Positions 1-8,717 are shown, counted from the stretch's first letter. The stretch: 64,000 nt of DNA from Rubrobacter tropicus (GCF_011492945.1 NZ_CP045120.1:141329-205328); one strand, 5' to 3'. Program-made: numbers and translations. Notes: generated by a model from the letters alone, not told the origin.

Positions 1-609
1 GGCGCCCGCGGCGGCGCCGGCCGTGGCCAGGGCGATGCCAAAGTCCGTGACCTTCACGTCGCCGGAGGCCGTGATAAGGATGTTGTGCGGCTTGATGTCC
101 CGGTGGATCATGCCCTGCTCGTGCGCGGCGGCCAGGGCGTTGGCGATCTGCAGCGCCGTCTCCGCGGCGGCGAGCGGCGGGATGGCGCCGTAGCGGCGGA
201 TCCGGTCCTTGAGCGTCCCCCCCGGCACGTACTCCATCGCGATGTAGGGCGTGCCGTCCTCGCCGGAGCCCTGGTCGTAGACGGCCACGATGGACGGGTG
301 TGAGAGGCCGGCCGCCGCCCGCGCCTCGCGCCGGAAGCGCTCCACGACCTCCCTCCTGAGCTCCGCGCTAATCGAGGGGTCGGAGCCCCCATCGGTCACA
401 CGCCCCTCCGGCATGCCGGGATCGGCGTAGCGGCCGTGCATCATCTTCAGCGCCACCGCCCGGTCGAGCACCGCGTCGTAGGCGAGGTAGACCTCCGCCA
501 TCCCGCCGCTGCCCAACAGCCCCCGCAACGCGTAGCGGTCGTCCACGAGGTCCCCTCCCCCGGCGCGGGCCCCGCCTTCGGGCACGGTCCCCTCCATCCT
601 ATCCGCCAC
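1..609 (-). CDS. Ser/Thr protein kinase, N-terminal part (cut by window edge)
   Basis: Reverse-strand reading frame open to base 1, about 203 codons visible. It has a glycine-rich loop (GSGGMAEVY), the ALK lysine context, the catalytic loop HRDIKPHN (HRD at residues 169-171) and DFG at 189-191, so it is a Hanks-type (PknB-like) kinase that phosphorylates Ser/Thr on protein targets. The activation segment, C-lobe and any membrane or PASTA region lie outside the window. The GTG at 609 has a GAAGGGG Shine-Dalgarno 6 nt upstream; an in-frame ATG at 597 is the alternative start. It is divergent from radC. Confidence 0.9.
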   Translation of the reverse strand, partial: MADRMEGTVPEGGARAGGGDLVDDRYALRGLLGSGGMAEVYLAYDAVLDRAVALKMMHGRYADPGMPEGRVTDGGSDPSISAELRREVVERFRREARAAAGLSHPSIVAVYDQGSGEDGTPYIAMEYVPGGTLKDRIRRYGAIPPLAAAETALQIANALAAAHEQGMIHRDIKPHNILITASGDVKVTDFGIALATAGAAAGA

Positions 610-1041
610 GGCGGACCCCTTCGACCGACCGCGCGTCGGACCGGAGAAGCGCGCCGAACCCGCCTCCGGGCGGCCCGGGGCAGGCGTTATCTCGGTCGAG
701 CGAACGGGTCTGGTTCTTGTTCGGGAGGCCGCGACGGCCGGCACCACCGTCGCGCGGGTGGGTAAGTATCATAAATGTTGTGTGACGATGCTTCATTCTA
801 GAGCACGCCGCGCGCCCATTGCAAGAAGACCGTGCTCTCCCTCATCCGGCCGGAGTGCTCGCCCCCTCCGAGGAGGACGCGAACAGATGGCTTGGCCCGA
901 CCCTTCGCGCTCGGATAGGCTGGTCCGCCGACCGGCGCGTCCTGTCCCCTGACAGGGGACGCGCCGGCCTCGATCATCCCCGAGCGCCCGCGATTCCTCC
1001 CGTAGAGCCGTGTTGGAAGGCGCGTCGAAGGGAGCCTCGCG
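610..1041. other. Intergenic region between divergent kinase and radC
   Basis: About 430 bases without a convincing gene. A short AT-richer patch at about 762-800 is the only obvious place for divergent promoters, but no clear -35/-10 pair stands out. A strong inverted repeat at 934-965 is listed separately. Confidence 0.5.
934..965. repeat. Inverted repeat with two alternative pairings upstream of radC
   Basis: Outer arms GGCGCGTCC (934-942) and GGACGCGCC (957-965) pair perfectly. The inner sequence contains a second perfect pair, GTCCCCTG (944-951) with CAGGGGAC (953-960), which overlaps the outer right arm, so the two stems exclude each other. It lies 77 nt before the radC start and could be a leader hairpin or a terminator. 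Confidence 0.5.
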
Positions 1042-1848
1042 ATGGACGAGTTTGCCGAGGGCGGAGCCGCCGTCACGCGAGGGGCGCCCGGCGTGGCAGA
1101 AGCGGTCGCCGCACTACCGACCGCGAGCCCGTCGTTTCCCGGTTGGGAGGCGGCCCGCGACGTGTCCGACCGGCCACGCGCGCCGATCGCCGAAGAGATC
1201 CGGCCCAGGACGCGGCTCCGGACGGCCGGCGCCGAGGCCCTCTCACCCGCAGAGCTCCTGGCGGTGATCTTCTCCGCTTTCCCCGGCACCGGCGACGCCC
1301 GCACGCTGGAGCTTGCCGCGCGCCTGGTCTCGGAGCGTGGCGGCCTCCACGGCCTGCTGCGTTCCCCCGTACACGAGCTCATGGCCGTCCCCGGGATCGG
1401 CGAGGCCAGGGCCTCCGCCCTCCTGGCCGCCGCCGAGCTCGGCAAGAGGATGGTCTCCGCGCGCACGCCCGACCGCCCGATCATCTCCTCTCCCGCCGAC
1501 GTGGACGCGCTCCTCAGGGGCCGCCTGGCGCACCTGGACAGGGAACGGTTCGTGGTCGTCCTGCTCAACACCAAGAACGCCGTCCTCGCGACCGAGATCG
1601 TCTCGATCGGGACCCTCTCCAGTTCCCTGGTCCACCCGCGCGAGGTCTTCAAGCCCGCCATCCAGGCCGGCGCCGCCGCGGTGATCCTGGTCCACAACCA
1701 CCCCTCGGGGAAGACGGAGCCCAGCCGCGAGGACCGGGACGTCACGGGGAGGCTCGTGGAGGCCGGGGAGACCATCGGCATCGAGGTCCTCGACCACGTC
1801 GTGATCGGGGACTCCGCGTTCTCCTTCAAGGAACACGGCCTCCTTTAA
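1042..1848 (+). CDS. radC: RadC family protein (JAB/MPN domain)
   Basis: 268 aa. The N-terminal part has a helix-hairpin-helix-like stretch (VPGIGEARASALLAAAELG). The C-terminal MPN+/JAMM-like domain has the HNHPSG motif at residues 218-223 followed by S-x-E-D-x-x-D, the expected metal-ligand pattern. RadC proteins are linked to DNA repair and are frequent on phages and plasmids, though their biochemical role is unsettled. The ATG is preceded by GAAGGGAG. The first ~40 residues are low-complexity and longer than usual. It opens the long plus-strand array. Confidence 0.9.
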   Translation: MDEFAEGGAAVTRGAPGVAEAVAALPTASPSFPGWEAARDVSDRPRAPIAEEIRPRTRLRTAGAEALSPAELLAVIFSAFPGTGDARTLELAARLVSERGGLHGLLRSPVHELMAVPGIGEARASALLAAAELGKRMVSARTPDRPIISSPADVDALLRGRLAHLDRERFVVVLLNTKNAVLATEIVSIGTLSSSLVHPREVFKPAIQAGAAAVILVHNHPSGKTEPSREDRDVTGRLVEAGETIGIEVLDHVVIGDSAFSFKEHGLL

Positions 1849-1892
1849 ATGCAACTTCGCCGTCCCGCCCGGAACCCATCGAGGGGAGGAGC

Positions 1893-2213
1893 ATGACCCC
1901 GCCCCATGAGCCCCGGCGCGTCCTGCACCCCCGGGACCTCCTTTGCCCCCGCTGCGGCGCCGGCGTGGACCGCCCCTGCAGCTTCGCAGGACACGTCCAG
2001 AAGGAGATTCACTGCACCGAGCGGCTGCTCGCCCTCGGAGACCCCGCCCTCCGGGTCGAGGCCGCGCCCGAACCCCCGACGAAACCCCCGCCGGAGAAGC
2101 CACCGGCGCCGGAACGGCCCAAAAAGAGGCGTCCTTTGCCCCCCGCTCCGTCCGGACGAAAACCGGCGGCTCCCGAGGCGCAGGACGACGCGCCGCTCAC
2201 GCTCTTCGGTTAG
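1893..2213 (+). CDS. Small zinc-finger-like protein with acidic/proline-rich tail
   Basis: 106 aa, ATG preceded by GGGGAGGA. The N-terminal third has CPRCGAG...C...H...C, resembling the small CPxCG...C...H zinc-binding proteins common in actinophages and plasmids. The rest is Pro/Glu/Lys-rich and probably disordered. It ends in APLTLFG, which resembles a sliding-clamp-binding tail; a clamp gene (dnaN) lies 10 kb downstream. Specific function unknown. Confidence 0.7.
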   Translation: MTPPHEPRRVLHPRDLLCPRCGAGVDRPCSFAGHVQKEIHCTERLLALGDPALRVEAAPEPPTKPPPEKPPAPERPKKRRPLPPAPSGRKPAAPEAQDDAPLTLFG

Positions 2214-2224
2214 GAGGCCCCGAG

Positions 2225-2722
2225 ATGGTAGTAGGACCCAAGAACTCCCCGTCCGAACCGGGCCGTGCTCGCCCCGCCCGGGTGGACGTCTTCCGCGCCG
2301 AGGAGCTCGCCGCCGGCGACCCCCGGCTCGACGGGGTGATGATCCGCGAGACCCTCGAAGGCGAGCCGGTGGGCAGGGCGCTGGGCCTGATCCGGTGGGC
2401 GAAGAAGCGCTCGCCCAGGAACCCGTACCGCAGGCTGAGGCAGTGGGCTCGCCGCAACGAGCGCGGCTTCTACTCCCCCGCGCTCCTCCGTCGCGACGCC
2501 GGCGAGGTCTACAGGGAGTACCTGGCCTTTGTCGAGACCAAGCGCCAGGAACACGAGGCCGCCACCGGCGCCCCGGTCCTCCCCCCGGAGCGGCTCGACG
2601 CCGTGACGAGGACCTTCTACGCCCCGCGGAGCCGCGCCGACCTCGCGAGGATCAGCCCGGCCGTCTGGGCGCAGTTCCACCAAGAGCTGGAGGCCGAGGA
2701 AAGGCGGGAGGACGTCGCCTGA
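2225..2722 (+). CDS. Hypothetical protein, 165 aa
   Basis: ATG start, with an AGGAGG Shine-Dalgarno that overlaps the upstream stop codon, so it is almost certainly co-translated with the preceding gene. Soluble, rich in Arg and Glu, no membrane segment or signal peptide. A basic patch (IRWAKKRSPRNPYRRLRQW) near residue 60 could contact nucleic acid. I do not recognise the family. Confidence 0.7.
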   Translation: MVVGPKNSPSEPGRARPARVDVFRAEELAAGDPRLDGVMIRETLEGEPVGRALGLIRWAKKRSPRNPYRRLRQWARRNERGFYSPALLRRDAGEVYREYLAFVETKRQEHEAATGAPVLPPERLDAVTRTFYAPRSRADLARISPAVWAQFHQELEAEERREDVA

Positions 2723-2771
2723 CCGCGCCGTCCGCGACGCCGCAGCGAACCGTTCTAATAAAGGAGACGCC

Positions 2772-3179
2772 TTGAAAGCCGACGCCGTGACCCTCTTTCA
2801 CGGGCTCATCATAGATCCCGTCGAGGACTCCTCCTCCGACAACCTGAGCGGCCTAGCCGAGCTCCTGAGCCTCCGCGAGGACGCCGGCCTCGACGTCCGC
2901 CTGGGCACGTTCCCCTCCGGCCGTTTCTCCCCGGACGCGCCGCCCGCGACCGTCCTGCAGCTGGAGGCCTCCGGCTCGGTGGAGGACGTCGCGCCGGTCG
3001 CCCGCAGCGCCGCCGCCTTCGCCATCTTCCCGGACATCGGGGTTCCCAGCCCGAGCGTCGGCGCCAGGACCCACCAGCTCCTCGAGGGGACCGTCGGCGT
3101 CCTCGTAAGGCCGCTGGACGAGCTGCGCCTCTCGGGGAGGACCCTGCCGGAGAGGCCCGCCTCCCCGGCCGGCGGCTAG
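2772..3179 (+). CDS. Hypothetical protein, 135 aa
   Basis: TTG start 6 nt after an AAAGGAGA Shine-Dalgarno, the typical element-style ribosome site. Acidic, soluble, with alternating hydrophobic residues suggesting an alpha/beta fold. No motif recognised. It lies between two other small unknown genes and is followed after 10 nt by the next gene. Confidence 0.65.
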   Translation: MKADAVTLFHGLIIDPVEDSSSDNLSGLAELLSLREDAGLDVRLGTFPSGRFSPDAPPATVLQLEASGSVEDVAPVARSAAAFAIFPDIGVPSPSVGARTHQLLEGTVGVLVRPLDELRLSGRTLPERPASPAGG

Positions 3180-3189
3180 GAGGTCGGCC

Positions 3190-3513
3190 GTGGCAACCGT
3201 GACCTCCCGCGAGCGGCCCGCCTCGCGCGACCCGTTCGAGCTCAACCACCGCAACGCCGATTTGGCCGTCATGGAGCACCGCGCCAAGAGGCTGCACCTC
3301 AGGCACGACACCTGGGGGGAACTCGGCGCCCGCCGCATCAAGATAAAGGCCAGCGGCGCAAAAGAGGTGGGTACCCTGCTCAGGTTCCTCGTCGAGGCCC
3401 ACCAGAGCTACCAGACCTTCGGGCTCCGCGTCGAGGTCGAGGACGACACCGAGCGCGAGCTCGTGCGCGGCATCGGCCTGCCCGACCACGTCTTCCTCGA
3501 AGAGCTCCCGTAA
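3190..3513 (+). CDS. Hypothetical protein, 107 aa
   Basis: GTG start after an AGGAGG that overlaps the upstream stop (TAGGAGG). The sequence mixes basic and acidic residues, has no membrane segments and ends with an acidic helical stretch. No family recognised. The tight spacing on both sides places it in the same transcription unit as its neighbours. Confidence 0.65.
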   Translation: MATVTSRERPASRDPFELNHRNADLAVMEHRAKRLHLRHDTWGELGARRIKIKASGAKEVGTLLRFLVEAHQSYQTFGLRVEVEDDTERELVRGIGLPDHVFLEELP

Positions 3514-3539
3514 CCCACACCCAACGAAGGAGACGCACC

Positions 3540-4010
3540 ATGCGTAAGGACCAGCGCGAGGGCCTCAAGGGCGCCAGAATAGAGCTCGCCTACGGGGAGG
3601 GCCGCAACGCCGAGCCGGCCCTCTACACCCTGGGCGATACCGACGCCGTCGCCGAACGCATGATCGCCGACGAGCAGGAGAGCTTCACCGTCAAGAGCGG
3701 CGAGCTCCTCACCGCCTCGGGCCACCACTTCTACGCCCTCATGGAGCTCGACGCCTCTTTCTCCTACGAGAACTGGGGTTGCGGCGTCGCCATCGGACCC
3801 GCCGAGAACTTCCGGCTCCTCTGGCAGGGCGAAGACGACTTCGAGGCCTGGATCGCGAAGACGAAGGGCGAAGACCCCGACTTCGAGTTCTTCCCGTACC
3901 GGTGCTGCTACTTCGACCGGACCGACGCCGAGCGAGATCACCACGTGGGCGACGACGGCTGGAGCTTGACCCCCGGATCGCCTCCGCCTCCGCTGCCCCC
4001 GGACTTCTAG
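3540..4010 (+). CDS. Hypothetical protein, 156 aa
   Basis: ATG start with AAGGAGA upstream. Soluble, aromatic- and acid-rich (for example SYENWGCGVAIG and FRLLWQGEDDFEAW), with a proline-rich end (PPPPLPPDF). The pattern suggests a compact beta-rich domain, but I recognise no family. It is the last gene before the minus-strand Schlafen-like gene, with which it converges. Confidence 0.65.
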   Translation: MRKDQREGLKGARIELAYGEGRNAEPALYTLGDTDAVAERMIADEQESFTVKSGELLTASGHHFYALMELDASFSYENWGCGVAIGPAENFRLLWQGEDDFEAWIAKTKGEDPDFEFFPYRCCYFDRTDAERDHHVGDDGWSLTPGSPPPPLPPDF

Positions 4011-4116
4011 GCCGCAGCGCCGCGGTTGCCCGCCCGTTGCGTGGAACGCGAGGACGCGGTGCCCTCGCGTCAGGCCTCCGGTGAGAGCGGAGCGCCGATC
4101 GCCGCCCGAAGAACGC

Positions 4117-5442
4117 TCAGGCTCGGGGAAACAGCACGGGCTGCGGTATGCCGAAGGCGAAGCAGATCTCCTCGGCGAGCTCCCTCATCTGCGGTGGAGG
4201 GTCTGTGGCGCTCGCGGCCGAGATCTCCGCGAAGTCCTCCGCCCGCAGTTCCCGCCTGATCTGCGCGTTCGGCTCCAGGCACCTCGGCGCCTCTTGCAGG
4301 TCCAAGAAGTCGCCCCTGGGGTCCTCCCAGCCCTCGGCGAAAACGGCGAGGATGGCGCCCTCCGTCCGGGCGAGGTTGACGCTCAGGAGGTGCGGCGCCG
4401 CCATCGAGAGCCGCGCCCTCACGTCCGCGGCGAAGCCCAGGGTCTGCCAGAGCTTCGCGACGATCCTGGTCCCGATGAAGTACGGTACCTCCGTCCCGTC
4501 CGGCAACCCCGTCACGCTCGCCGGCGCGAACCCGTATTCCACGGACCCGTCGAACCCCACCCGCACGTAGTCTTTCACCCGGCCGTCGACCGGCCTCCCG
4601 TCCTGGTAGGCGACGCCCAGCGTCGCCACCCCGCCGAGCACGGGCCTCGGTACGGCCGTGGGGAGGTACGATCGCGCCCGATCGGGCTCGTACCTACGCT
4701 TATTCGGATCCAACCAGTCCACGAGGCTCGCGCGGTCGGCGAAGGCCGGTTCGGCGGGCGACGTCGGCAGCAGGAGAAAACTGGCCCACTGCGTCGCCGC
4801 CTCCACGCCCCCGTCCGGGGAGCGGGCCGAGAGGCGGCGGTTGTAGGGGCTGTCCCCGAAGGTTCCCGATGTTGGGTCGCCGTACCCCCTGCGCGTTAGC
4901 TCCTCCTCCAGTCCCAGGTACAGCCTGCGGGCCCTCTCCATCATCTCCCTCACCTCGTACTCCTCGGCGATCCTGTTCCCGAAGTTGCCCCGCCTGTAGA
5001 ACCTGCCGTAGTAGCGGTTGTCGCCGTTGAGGGTGACCATGTGAGGCGCGGAACGGCTCGGCTGAGCCCTAACTACGAGCAAGCACCGGCTCGGGTCGCC
5101 CGAAAGCGGGAACGCCTGGACGTCGAGGTCCATGCGCGGCTGCACCCCGCCCTGCAGTACCTGCGCCACCCACTCCTCGACGTTCTGACGCCCGAAAGCG
5201 CGGGCCGTCCCCACGGCCGGTAGCTTCGGCGTCCGGTCGGGGTTTTCGTCAACCCCGTAGACGATCATCCCGCCCTCGGAGTTGGCGAGGGCGGAGACGT
5301 CCTTGCACATCTCGGCCCGCTCGCCTTTCGAGCTCCCTAGCTCGCGCTTGTAGTCCAGGGTCAGGTCCTCCGCACGGCCCTGGGCCAAAAACGCCTCGAC
5401 GTCCGCTAGGATCTGCCGGGAGAGGGGTCTGCCGTCGAGCAA
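4117..5442 (-). CDS. Schlafen AlbA_2-type (divergent AAA-like) protein
   Basis: 441 aa from a TTG at 5442 with GGAAAGG 9-10 nt upstream. A longer frame extends to 5778, but the added residues are off-pattern. Residues ~14-80 match the AlbA_2 pattern: acidic start, LDYKREL, then ALANSEGGMIVYGVDE, the hallmark AlaNs-GG-hhhhGhd motif. Proteins with this domain occur as orphan regulators, helicase-linked proteins and candidate defence genes. The remaining ~350 residues are not recognised. It is one of two minus-strand genes embedded in the plus-strand array, suggesting independently acquired cargo. Confidence 0.75.
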   Translation of the reverse strand: MLDGRPLSRQILADVEAFLAQGRAEDLTLDYKRELGSSKGERAEMCKDVSALANSEGGMIVYGVDENPDRTPKLPAVGTARAFGRQNVEEWVAQVLQGGVQPRMDLDVQAFPLSGDPSRCLLVVRAQPSRSAPHMVTLNGDNRYYGRFYRRGNFGNRIAEEYEVREMMERARRLYLGLEEELTRRGYGDPTSGTFGDSPYNRRLSARSPDGGVEAATQWASFLLLPTSPAEPAFADRASLVDWLDPNKRRYEPDRARSYLPTAVPRPVLGGVATLGVAYQDGRPVDGRVKDYVRVGFDGSVEYGFAPASVTGLPDGTEVPYFIGTRIVAKLWQTLGFAADVRARLSMAAPHLLSVNLARTEGAILAVFAEGWEDPRGDFLDLQEAPRCLEPNAQIRRELRAEDFAEISAASATDPPPQMRELAEEICFAFGIPQPVLFPRA

Positions 5443-5744
5443 AATACCAGCCGCCTTTCCGCCAACTTTCCCGTCAAGCTCGCCGCCCACCCCGGGACTC
5501 AACAATCGCGCGAGCGGACACCGATTATCCCGCACGCCCGCCGCCGCTTCACCCGGAAACGGCCCGCGCCCGTCTCCGCCGCGCAAACCGCGTTCGGGCG
5601 GCGTGGAGCCGTCGGGCCCCCAGAGGGGGAAGCCCCGCCGCCCGCCAAAGGAAAGGAGTCTCAGTCGTGCGCAAGCCCGCCGAAAACTCCGCCGGTGAAC
5701 GGCCGCGCACCCCTCGTCCGATACACACAAAGGAGATAAACACC
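5443..5744. other. Divergent intergenic region
   Basis: About 300 bases between the divergent AlbA_2 gene and the next plus-strand gene. A GTG at 5667 with GAAAGGAG upstream is in frame with the ATG at 5745 and could be an alternative, 26-codon-longer start. No clear promoter hexamers were found. Confidence 0.4.
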
Positions 5745-6164
5745 ATGGACCGTGCAACCCGCTGCCGGAACGCGGCAAGCACCGTACTCTCCATCGTCCG
5801 CCGACGCCTCTCCTCCAAGCCCGCCCTCCGGACCCACGGCGCGCCGGCGATCCGCGAGGCGCTGCAAGGTGCCGAGGGAGAGATACAAGACGTGCTCTAT
5901 ACCTCCTTCGCCGACAAGGCCGAGCACGCCATCGACGACCTCCTGGACGAGGCGAGGCGCCACGAGCAGAACGTCCGGATCACTGGCTACGACCCCAAAG
6001 AAGACGACCCGGCCTTCCGCTCCACCGCCGAGCGCCTCGGAGAGGCCATGCGGCGTGGCCTGGAAGAACTCGAGGAGCTCACCGGCCACGTCTGCTCCTT
6101 CTCCGAAGATCCCGACACAGGCCATCCCTCCTGCCCGGTGTGCGGCAACTCCGGTTTGATCTGA
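5745..6164 (+). CDS. Hypothetical protein with C-terminal Cys cluster, 139 aa
   Basis: The start is the ATG at 5745, behind a near-perfect AAAGGAGAT; GTG 5667 is also possible. Largely helical and acidic, ending with C...CPVCG, a likely zinc knuckle. No family recognised. A GC hairpin begins 3 nt after the stop codon, so it is probably the end of a transcription unit. Confidence 0.7.
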   Translation: MDRATRCRNAASTVLSIVRRRLSSKPALRTHGAPAIREALQGAEGEIQDVLYTSFADKAEHAIDDLLDEARRHEQNVRITGYDPKEDDPAFRSTAERLGEAMRRGLEELEELTGHVCSFSEDPDTGHPSCPVCGNSGLI

Positions 6165-6166
6165 GC

Positions 6167-6203
6167 CGGGGCGGGTCCCCGCCCTTGCGAGGGACCCGCC
6201 CCG
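6167..6203 (+). terminator. GC hairpin after stop, terminator-like
   Basis: A 13-bp perfect stem (6167-6179 with 6191-6203) and an 11-nt loop, starting 3 nt after the upstream stop and ending 39 nt before the next start. There is no T tract, as is common for proposed actinobacterial terminators. Confidence 0.6.
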
Positions 6204-6241
6204 ACCGGTTCCCTCCCCAGAACTTCGGCCGAAAGGAGACC

Positions 6242-6550
6242 GTGCGCGTGGCACAGACGATAACCACCCACGACGATCACTTCGTTTGCCCCTACTGCGC
6301 CGCCCGCATCCGCGTGGTCGAGGGCGGCTCCGGGCTCGCCGGCGGGTCCCGTTGTGGGCACCTTTTCAGGGTCGACGGAGGTCGGCACGGGCCGAAGACC
6401 GGCCACTTTGAGGCCCCGGACGATTACTTCGTCTTCGACACCACCCAACCCCCGACCGTCGGCGTCTTCGTCAAGCGCGACGATCCCCGGTACGCGAGGG
6501 CCTTCGAGGCCGGCCACGTCGATCCCGGCTGGCCGCCCCCGATCCGCTGA
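6242..6550 (+). CDS. Small zinc-ribbon-like protein, 102 aa
   Basis: GTG at 6242 (or 6248) behind GAAAGGAG. It contains CPYCAARIRV and later RCGHLF, a partial C4 or C2CH zinc-ribbon pattern, in an otherwise soluble sequence. One of about ten small CxxC proteins in the window. Function unknown. Confidence 0.65.
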   Translation: MRVAQTITTHDDHFVCPYCAARIRVVEGGSGLAGGSRCGHLFRVDGGRHGPKTGHFEAPDDYFVFDTTQPPTVGVFVKRDDPRYARAFEAGHVDPGWPPPIR

Positions 6551-6583
6551 CGCCTCCGCAGCAACGCATCACGTGCCGGGCTC

Positions 6584-6776
6584 ATGCTCGTCGACAAGAT
6601 AGACGAGGAGAGGTTGTGAGCGGCCCAAAGCCGTCGAAGATCTCCACTGGAAGGTGTTCAAAGCGAGCGCGGAGTTCCATAGGCGCTGCGGCCACCCGAT
6701 GCCCGACCACGTCGCCGAGCGACTCGCCGAGGCTGACGGGCGCTCCGAACGACTGAGAAGGGCGAGTTTAGCGTGA
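6584..6776 (+). pseudogene. Small coupled gene with apparent frame break
   Basis: A frame running to the TGA at 6774-6776 encodes a protein-like stretch (DLHWKVFKASAEFHRRCG...) and overlaps the next GTG start by 4 nt (GTGA), as coupled genes here do. Its upstream part is blocked by a stop at 6600 with no good start. A frame beginning with ATG at 6584 (MLVDKIDEERL) stops just where the good frame opens at about 6616. A one-base indel would join them into about 63 aa. The alternative is a 40-aa protein from GTG 6654. Confidence 0.4.
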
Positions 6777-7291
6777 GAGGCTGGCACCGTGGCAACGGCA
6801 TCGAGTGGCACCAAGACCACCCCGACCGTCCTCCACTAAAGCAAGTCCCGAGGACCGCGACCGACAACGCCGGCGGCGGACTTTACACCCTCTACCGCCT
6901 TCGGTGGGACTCGGGCACGGAGAGGATCTGCGCCATGCTCTCGGGCCTCTACACAGGTTCCTCCGGGACATCACACCCACACAAAGGGGACGGACGGGCC
7001 CACCCGCCCTACACGGCCGCCACGCAACTCCTGGACCTCCTCACGGGCGAAGAGTTCGACATCTCCTCCCAAGACCGCGACGTCGAGGCGAAAAGGATCT
7101 CGGTCAGGGACCTGCCGCCGGCGCTCCGCGACGCCTGGCCGCGCGACAAAAAAGGGAAGCCCGTCAGGCCGGGCTTGGACGATTCGGGGAGCGGCCTGCA
7201 GGTCGGGAGCGGCGAGTTGCGGGAGTTGGCAAGGGCCGCGGGCTCCCCGGCTACCCCCTCCCAACCGTCGCTTTTTGAGGCGATGTCGTGA
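6773..7291 (+). CDS. Hypothetical protein with C-terminal QPSLF motif, 172 aa
   Basis: GTG start overlapping the previous stop by 4 nt. Soluble; no catalytic motif recognised. The C-terminus reads QPSLFEAMS, which fits the QxxLF pentapeptide by which proteins bind the bacterial sliding clamp. The element carries its own clamp at 11,850, so this may be a replication- or repair-associated accessory protein. That role is an inference from the motif alone. Confidence 0.65.
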   Translation: MRGWHRGNGIEWHQDHPDRPPLKQVPRTATDNAGGGLYTLYRLRWDSGTERICAMLSGLYTGSSGTSHPHKGDGRAHPPYTAATQLLDLLTGEEFDISSQDRDVEAKRISVRDLPPALRDAWPRDKKGKPVRPGLDDSGSGLQVGSGELRELARAAGSPATPSQPSLFEAMS

Positions 7292-7396
7292 GGACGAGGT
7301 CGGGAAGACGGAGAACACCAAAGGGTCGAGAGATCCCCACGTTTGCATCCTGGGCGGGTAGCGCTTGCCCTCAACGACTGACCGAGGAGGCACGAG

Positions 7397-7753
7397 ATGA
7401 TCCGAGCCCATCTGTACTACGACCCCGGCGAGAAAGATCCCTACGACCGCGCCTTCCGGCTGGCGCGCCTGGAGCTGGCCGAACACCTGGCCGCCGAAGA
7501 CGGCGTGCCCCACAGGAGGATGCAACCGGCCGACGAAGAGCCCGGCCTCTTCCTGGTCCTCGAAGCCGAAGGTCCCGACGGGCGGCGCCTCTTCTCGGGC
7601 CTCCTGCTCGCTCTCGACGCCTACGGGGCGTCGCAGTCGTTCTTCTTCGAGTTCGAGAGCCCGGAGGAGCGCCGCTACCTCGAATCCCTGCCTCTGTGCG
7701 GCGTGCTCGTGGGCTACAAGGGCTCGCTCGTCCCGCCCCTCGATCCGACTTGA
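7397..7753 (+). CDS. Hypothetical protein, 118 aa
   Basis: ATG start with GAGGAGG upstream. Acidic, soluble, with a hydrophobic central segment (FSGLLLALDAYG) too short and charged around the edges to be a confident membrane helix. It overlaps the TOPRIM gene by 4 nt (TTGA), so the two are probably co-translated. No family recognised. Confidence 0.65.
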   Translation: MIRAHLYYDPGEKDPYDRAFRLARLELAEHLAAEDGVPHRRMQPADEEPGLFLVLEAEGPDGRRLFSGLLLALDAYGASQSFFFEFESPEERRYLESLPLCGVLVGYKGSLVPPLDPT

Positions 7754-8679
7754 GCGGCCGGCCGAAGGGCTACGCCCCGTGGAACCCTGCCCCCGAGACC
7801 CTCATCGTGCTCGCCCAGGTCCGCGAGGTCCTCGAGGAGTACGCCCGCTACGGCGCCATGACCGCCCGCCAGGTCTTCTACCGCCTGGTCGGCCAGCACG
7901 GCTTCCCGAAGAGCGAGAAGGCCTACAAGAGGCTCTGCGAGCACCTCGTCAGGGCCCGCAGGGCGGGCCTGATCCCCTTCCACGCCATCCGCGACGACGG
8001 CACGACGACCCTGGGAGGGGGCGGCTGGTCCTCCCCGGAGTCCTTCTGGCGCAGCGTCCGCTCCGCCGCGGAGAACTTCGAGCTCTCCCACCAGGACGGC
8101 CAGCCCGAGACGGTCGAGCTCTGGTGCGAGGCGCAGATGATGGCCGGGATGCTGGCGCGGATGGTCTCCGAGTGGCACGTCCCCGTGTACTCGACGGGCG
8201 GGTTCAGCTCGGTAACCGTCACCCACGAGATCGCCCAACGGGTGGCGCGCGCCGACGCGCCGACGGCCTTTCTCCACGTCGGCGACCACGACCCGAGCGG
8301 GCAGTCCATCTTTGTCTCGATGGCCCAGGACGCCGGCGCCTTCGTCGCCGAGCTCGTCGGGGCGCTCTCCGACCCCGCCGACGGCCGCGTCGAGGGCTTC
8401 TTCCACCCCGAGCGCGTCGCCCTCACCCGCTCCCAGGTCGAGGAGTACGACCTCGACACCGCCCCGCCCAAGAGCACCGACTCGCGCAGCAAGCGCTGGG
8501 CCGGGGAGACCACGCAGGCCGAGGCGATGCCGCCGGACCTCCTCCAGGAGGTGGTCCGCGACGCCGTCTACCGGCACGTGGACCAGTTTGCCCTGGACCT
8601 CACGCTCACCCGCGAGAGGCGCCAGCGCGAGGGGATCCTCGAGGCCCTCGACGGCGCCGCGTCCACACCCGAAGGGTAG
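7750..8679 (+). CDS. TOPRIM-fold protein related to Spo11/TopoVI-A-like families
   Basis: 309 aa from a TTG that overlaps the previous stop. The N-terminal ~90 residues contain MTARQVFYRLVGQHG and ARRAGLIPFHAI, a winged-helix pattern seen in plasmid and phage proteins. The following TOPRIM-like domain has the glutamate in WCEAQMM (E127) and the acidic pair in VGDHDPSG (D179, D181), the residues that bind metal in topoisomerases and primases. It probably acts on DNA, but whether it cleaves is unknown. It precedes a PP-loop ATPase gene by 38 nt. Confidence 0.75.
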   Translation: MSGRPKGYAPWNPAPETLIVLAQVREVLEEYARYGAMTARQVFYRLVGQHGFPKSEKAYKRLCEHLVRARRAGLIPFHAIRDDGTTTLGGGGWSSPESFWRSVRSAAENFELSHQDGQPETVELWCEAQMMAGMLARMVSEWHVPVYSTGGFSSVTVTHEIAQRVARADAPTAFLHVGDHDPSGQSIFVSMAQDAGAFVAELVGALSDPADGRVEGFFHPERVALTRSQVEEYDLDTAPPKSTDSRSKRWAGETTQAEAMPPDLLQEVVRDAVYRHVDQFALDLTLTRERRQREGILEALDGAASTPEG

Positions 8680-8717
8680 AGCGTTCCGCCCGCGCAGCTG
8701 TGCAGGAAGGGGGCACC

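Noticed and set aside
599..796. 65-codon frame between kinase and radC
   Set aside because: No ribosome site and not protein-like; falls in the divergent promoter region.
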